From JBCBKU01 sp038521345 (GTDB taxonomy: Bacteria; Pseudomonadota; Alphaproteobacteria; Rhodobacterales; Rhodobacteraceae), in NCBI GenBank assembly GCA_038521345.1, contig JBCBKU010000013.1:1-64000 (forward strand): 64,000 bases of DNA, in the 5' to 3' direction. Positions within the stretch are counted from its first letter, which is position 1; each line of letters starts with the position of its first letter. The position numbers were made by a program, and so were the translations under genes. Below, in pieces: positions 60,739 to 64,000 of this stretch. The notes beneath the pieces are model-generated. The model saw only the letters and a program-made list of their open reading frames with translations. It ran no database searches and was not told the DNA's origin.

Positions 60739-62130
60739 TTGGGAGGTCGCGTCCTCGTCGCAGCCGAGTCGGCGACACACCGGATCCTGATCCGCGTCAA
60801 GCTCGCGGCCGGGCGGTATGTCATCGACACGGCAAAGTCGGGCCAAGAGGTGCTGGCACATGCGCGGGCCGAGACGCCGCCCGACATCGTCATCGTCGAC
60901 AACGGCATGTCCGATCTCAACGGTAGTGAAATCTGTCGGCAACTGAAAGCTGACGTGCGAACACGGTCCTTGCCCGTTATTGTTGTGACAGGGTCGGAGC
61001 ACGATGCGGCCGCGACACTGTCCGCGCTAAAGTCCGGCGCTGACGAAGTTCTGGTCCCTCCCTTAGATGACCTGAGCCTGATCGCGCGGATAAGAAGCCT
61101 GATGCGCGCGCGTAAAACGACCGAGGCGCTTGGCCAGCGTGAGCGGACCGTGGCCGAGCTTGGGTTCGCCGAACCCGCGCCGGCCTTCGCGCCTGCAGGG
61201 CGTGTGGCCCTGATCGCCCGCGAGCGCAACCGCAGCAAGATGTGGCACCGATGCCTTGCCCCGCTTGTGCGCGCCCAACTCGAAGTCGTTGATGCAGATA
61301 CCGCCTGGTCCGCGGATCCCGACCAACATGGCTCAGATGTCTACGTGATCGATGCCGAGCTCGAGACGCCCGGCGAAGGTCTTCGCCTTTTGGCGGAATT
61401 GAGAAGCCGCCCAGCCACGCGCCACGCGGCAATTCTGATCGTGCACGCGCGTTCGGACACAATGGGCGCGGTCATGGCGCTCGACCTTGGTGCCAACGAT
61501 CTTCTGACCGAGGGCTTCCCGGCTGAAGAACTCGCCATTCGGATCCGTACGCAACTTGGCCGAAAACAAGCGGATGACCGGCTGCGCGCCTCGGTCGAAG
61601 AAGGCCTGCGTCTTGCCGTCCTTGATCCGTTGACCGGGCTTTACAACCGCCGCTACGCCGAGGCGCATGGACGGCGCATCGCAGCATCTGCGCGCGACTC
61701 CCGTCGTCCCTTTGCCGTGTTCGTCGCCGATATCGATCACTTCAAGACGATCAACGATCGGTTTGGACACAGGACCGGAGATCAGGTGCTGAAATGCGTT
61801 GCCGATCGTCTGCGAGACCGACTGAGAGCCGGCGATCTTCTTGCACGAATCGGCGGTGAAGAATTCCTCGTCCTTCTACCGGACACCGACCACGCCACCG
61901 CGCTTTCAGCAGCCGAGCGTCTGTGTCTCGCGATCGGCGGCGCGCCAATCCCGGTACCGGACCAATCCAAAGCAATTCCGGTCACGATCTCGCTCGGAGT
62001 TTCGACTTGGGACCCGTCCGCCTGCGCCAAGCCAGGTCTTGGCAGGCTGATCGACGCTGCGGACCGGGCGTTGTTTCAGGCGAAGACTTGCGGTCGCAAT
62101 CAGGTGACCGTCAGCCGCACCGCAGCCTGA
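60739..62130 (+). CDS. pleD: PleD-like response regulator diguanylate cyclase
   Basis: A 463-residue protein with two receiver domains (about 1-120 and 150-280) and a C-terminal GGDEF domain (about 300-460). The active site is GGEEF near 371, with an RAGD inhibitory site five residues earlier. Receiver 1 keeps Asp54 but has changed the acidic pair (AE instead of DD) and has Pro107 where the conserved Lys is expected, so normal phosphorylation is doubtful. The second receiver also lacks a full acidic pocket. It makes c-di-GMP, in relatives to control attachment and motility. The start is TTG at 60739, with GGGAG 8 bases upstream. It is divergent from DUF3572. Confidence 0.82.
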   Translation: MGGRVLVAAESATHRILIRVKLAAGRYVIDTAKSGQEVLAHARAETPPDIVIVDNGMSDLNGSEICRQLKADVRTRSLPVIVVTGSEHDAAATLSALKSGADEVLVPPLDDLSLIARIRSLMRARKTTEALGQRERTVAELGFAEPAPAFAPAGRVALIARERNRSKMWHRCLAPLVRAQLEVVDADTAWSADPDQHGSDVYVIDAELETPGEGLRLLAELRSRPATRHAAILIVHARSDTMGAVMALDLGANDLLTEGFPAEELAIRIRTQLGRKQADDRLRASVEEGLRLAVLDPLTGLYNRRYAEAHGRRIAASARDSRRPFAVFVADIDHFKTINDRFGHRTGDQVLKCVADRLRDRLRAGDLLARIGGEEFLVLLPDTDHATALSAAERLCLAIGGAPIPVPDQSKAIPVTISLGVSTWDPSACAKPGLGRLIDAADRALFQAKTCGRNQVTVSRTAA

Positions 62131-62142
62131 ACGCACGCGGCG

Positions 62143-62670
62143 TCACTTGCCAGAACGCAGCATTCGCGACAGCCGATCAGCGTAGGCCAGCCGGTCCTCA
62201 TACGGCAGTTGCGCGAGGTGGTTCACGAAAATCTCTGTCCCGATGTCCTGGCGGTCCGATGTTCGCCGGCGTTCCCGCTCAAGCATCACCGCAAAGGCGT
62301 CGGGATCGAACGGATTAGCCCGAAGATGCCCCTGCAATTCATCGAAGAGGGCACGCAATTCCTCGCGGTTGCGTTCGCGCCCGCCCGCGCGTTCTCGATA
62401 GGCTCTGGCAAGCGAGCGTTGGTCCGGCGCATCGAAGGCCCGGAGCAAGGGCAACGGCGCCACGTCGCGCGGCAAACCCACGGCGCTCGATGCCGGACCC
62501 CGCTTGGGCGCATCCCGGTTCAGTACGGCGCCGACCACGAGCCCGGCCACCATCAGGTTCAAACCAAGCGAGACCGCGAGCAGGACCTTGACCCATGCCG
62601 GCGTCCGGCGTGTGGCCCCGTTCATGTCGCCGCCGGACCCTCCGGGGCGCGGATCCTCTGTCCCGTTCAT
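62143..62670 (-). CDS. Spy/CpxP-like periplasmic protein with membrane anchor
   Basis: A 175-residue protein with a Gly/Arg-rich N-terminus, one membrane helix (about 28-50: VLLAVSLGLNLMVAGLVVGAVL) and a helical periplasmic part rich in Arg and Glu (RERAGGRERNREELRALFDELQGHLR). It resembles the periplasmic heavy-metal sensor/Spy group. It begins on the last base of the anti-sigma-like stop, so it belongs to the sigma-factor operon and may report envelope stress. A second ATG at 62625 could be used. Confidence 0.65.
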   Translation of the reverse strand: MNGTEDPRPGGSGGDMNGATRRTPAWVKVLLAVSLGLNLMVAGLVVGAVLNRDAPKRGPASSAVGLPRDVAPLPLLRAFDAPDQRSLARAYRERAGGRERNREELRALFDELQGHLRANPFDPDAFAVMLERERRRTSDRQDIGTEIFVNHLAQLPYEDRLAYADRLSRMLRSGK

Positions 62671-63020
62671 CAGCCGCCAAACCCTGTCTGGACGCCAGGG
62701 ACCAGATCCACCAGATCAAACTCCGTCGCCGACAACCCGAATGGCGATACAAGTTCCGGGGACGACAGGCCCAACCAGACACCCGCCGCGGTGGCGGTGA
62801 CAAGACCGGCCGCCGATGGCCAGCCGCCGATCGCCTCAAGCCAGTCCGACAACCATTCACGGGGCCCCGACCTGCGGGGCGCGGGGGCTGGCGCAGTCTC
62901 GGCGGCCGCATCTGCGAGTATCCGCGCCACCAGCGCGTCCGACGGCTGCGGCGCCACATCTCGGGCGGCGGCAAACAACGCACCAAGGGCCCGTTCGTCC
63001 AGTTCGTTTCGCTCACTCAT
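62670..63020 (-). CDS. putative anti-sigma factor, single membrane helix
   Basis: A 116-residue protein with a short cytoplasmic part (MSERNELDERALGALFAAARD, about 1-70), one likely membrane helix (about 76-96, SAAGLVTATAAGVWLGL) and a short outside tail. I did not recognise a named family. It overlaps the ECF sigma gene by 8 bases and has the topology of membrane anti-sigma factors, which is the basis for the call. The start at 63020 avoids a long overlap. Confidence 0.55.
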   Translation of the reverse strand: MSERNELDERALGALFAAARDVAPQPSDALVARILADAAAETAPAPAPRRSGPREWLSDWLEAIGGWPSAAGLVTATAAGVWLGLSSPELVSPFGLSATEFDLVDLVPGVQTGFGG

Positions 63021-63606
63021 CGCCAAATCCCAGTTCGTCCCTCTGCTGTCCAAGGATTCCGGCCAGCTTTCTCTTTCCCCTTGCGGTCAGACTCTCGACC
63101 GCTTCCACCCCGATGTCCATCGCCGCAGCGATCTCAGGGTTCGACAACCCTTCGATATGGCGCAGGACAACGGCCTGTCGCTGCCGCTCGGGCAGTTCCA
63201 GTAACGCGGCTTCCAACGCCGCGGCCCGCCGCGACTTCATCAACTGCGCATCGCCGCTCGGCGCCGGATCTGGCGGCTCGGGCACGTCGTCCAGCGCTGG
63301 CCCGTTTCGGCGCGATCGGCGCAGACGGTCGGTGCAGAGATTCACCGTGACTCGGAAGAGCCACGTTGTCACTTGCGCCTCGCCATGCCGCCACTTGGGC
63401 GCGATCCGCCAAAGACGTAGCATCGCCTCCTGTGCCACGTCTTCCGCCTCGGCCCGATCGCCCAGAACACGCGACGCATGGGCAAAAACGCGGGGCGTCA
63501 GGCGATGTGTCAGCGTCTCGGCCGCCCGGGCATCTCCCTGCGCCGCGCGCGCCAAAAGCACGTCGTCCGGTTCATCCACCAGCGCGTCTAGGGGCATGGC
63601 CATCAT
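63013..63606 (-). CDS. ECF-type RNA polymerase sigma factor
   Basis: A 197-residue sigma70-family factor with region 2 (about residues 25-95: DRAEAEDVAQEAMLRLWR and TWLFRVTVNLCTDRLRR) and region 4 (about 125-185: LPERQRQAVVLRHIEGLSNPEIAAAMDIGVEAVESLTARGKRKL), and no regions 1 or 3. It would direct transcription of a small regulon, perhaps including the following membrane proteins. It lies 72 bases downstream of the EF-hand gene, with a strong stem-loop between. Confidence 0.88.
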   Translation of the reverse strand: MMAMPLDALVDEPDDVLLARAAQGDARAAETLTHRLTPRVFAHASRVLGDRAEAEDVAQEAMLRLWRIAPKWRHGEAQVTTWLFRVTVNLCTDRLRRSRRNGPALDDVPEPPDPAPSGDAQLMKSRRAAALEAALLELPERQRQAVVLRHIEGLSNPEIAAAMDIGVEAVESLTARGKRKLAGILGQQRDELGFGDE

Positions 63607-63641
63607 TCCCGGTCAATATCCACCCGCGTCCGTCTGGTCCA

Positions 63642-63668
63642 CCGGCCGCCGCCCTCTGCGGCGGCCGG
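63642..63668 (-). other. intercistronic GC-rich stem-loop before the sigma gene
   Basis: A perfect 11-bp stem (63642-63652 with 63658-63668) and a 5-base loop lie between the EF-hand gene and the sigma factor gene. No T-run follows on the minus strand. It could reduce read-through from the EF-hand gene into the sigma operon or protect the EF-hand message. Confidence 0.6.
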
Positions 63669-63678
63669 CAATATCGCC

Positions 63679-64000
63679 TTATTCGCCGCGGCGACCGCCG
63701 CCGTGGCGGCGTCCCATGCGCATATCCTCGAGCGCAGCGAACTCTTCCGACGAAACAGCACCATCGCCGTCTGCGTCGAGCCGCTGAAGCATCCGCTCGA
63801 AACCACCGGAACGCATGCCACGTTGCGCTTGCAGGGCGTCCCGCGAAAGCACGCCGTCGCCATCGGCATCCAGCCGGTCGAACATTTCGGTGGCCTGTTC
63901 TGCTGCACGCGCTTCCGCTGCCGCGATGAACTCGGCCTCGCTGACCTGCCCGTTTCCATCCGTATCGACCGATGCGAACCGCTCTTCGGCCATTGCCGCC
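63679..64000 (-). CDS. EF-hand calcium-binding protein (start beyond window)
   Basis: At least 106 residues of an EF-hand protein. Three calcium loops are visible: DTDGNGQVSEAE, DADGDGVLSRDA and DADGDGAVSSEE; the second has Ala instead of the acidic residue at position 12 and may bind poorly. The frame is open to the right edge, and although ATG at 63991-63993 exists, related proteins carry a signal peptide before this point, so the true start is probably outside. The C-terminus is Arg/Gly/His-rich (MRMGRRHGGGRRGE). It is the first gene of the sigma-factor cluster. Confidence 0.75.
   Translation of the reverse strand, partial: AAMAEERFASVDTDGNGQVSEAEFIAAAEARAAEQATEMFDRLDADGDGVLSRDALQAQRGMRSGGFERMLQRLDADGDGAVSSEEFAALEDMRMGRRHGGGRRGE

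Noticed and set aside
1..64000. Search for CRISPR arrays, tandem repeats, insertion sequences, tRNA and rRNA
   Set aside because: Reading through the window gave no regularly spaced repeats, transposase or integrase genes, terminal inverted repeats or tRNA-like cloverleaf sequence.

Overview
The window is GC-rich, tightly packed chromosomal DNA from an alphaproteobacterium, most probably a Rhodobacterales (roseobacter-type) organism. The evidence is an FnrL-type regulator followed by a universal stress gene and a complete cbb3 oxidase locus, the glpSTPQU-type glycerol ABC importer, TRAP and ABC importers in large numbers, a non-pyrrolysine MttB protein, an L-carnitine dehydrogenase-thioesterase fusion, and DUF3572 beside pleD. 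Most neighbouring genes overlap by 1-4 bases (ATGA, GTGA, TGATG), so long co-translated operons are the rule. I saw no rRNA, tRNA, insertion sequence, prophage or CRISPR array.

Layout. 1-2266: the N-terminal part of a Ser/Thr protein kinase and a secreted DUF3179 protein, both on the minus strand. 2557-10125: a glycerol-type ABC importer (binding protein first, then two ATPases, two permeases and the small membrane protein), ending in a BlaI-like repressor and an M56 membrane protease. 10133-15308: an AraC regulator divergent from a TRAP transporter and pobA, a 4-hydroxybenzoate uptake and hydroxylation unit. 15309-19070: a potentially folded leader and two genes that each begin with a Rieske [2Fe-2S] domain, one joined to a glutamate-synthase-like FMN domain and one to a thiamine-diphosphate enzyme. 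19101-30453: a sugar-acid (L-idonate/5-ketogluconate/gluconate) island with catabolic enzymes, lactonase, cytochrome b561, ABC importer and LacI regulator; five copies of one operator motif at three promoters tie it together. 30812-34957: an RND efflux pair. 34954-43111: a dipeptide-family ABC importer operon that continues into a methyltransferase, an acetyltransferase and a PHP phosphoesterase. 43272-52534: fnrL, usp, ccoNOQP and ccoGHIS with two FNR boxes. 52552-55123: an SCP-x-type thiolase and a carnitine dehydrogenase-thioesterase fusion. 55671-62130: a Hint-like protein, an H-NOX/diguanylate cyclase pair in which the H-NOX has lost its haem ligand, MttB, a HAD phosphatase, DUF3572 and PleD. 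62143-64000: an EF-hand protein, ECF sigma factor, putative anti-sigma protein and a Spy/CpxP-like protein.

Taken together the genes describe a metabolically versatile marine-type heterotroph that scavenges glycerol, aromatic acids, sugar acids, oligopeptide-like compounds and quaternary amines, respires at low oxygen with a cbb3 oxidase, and adjusts c-di-GMP through two diguanylate cyclases. The points most worth following are the paired Rieske fusions with their leader (15342-19070), the asymmetric GlpS/GlpT ATPase pair (4385-6520), the H-NOX without a haem ligand (57325-57924), and the LacI regulon with its repeated operator.
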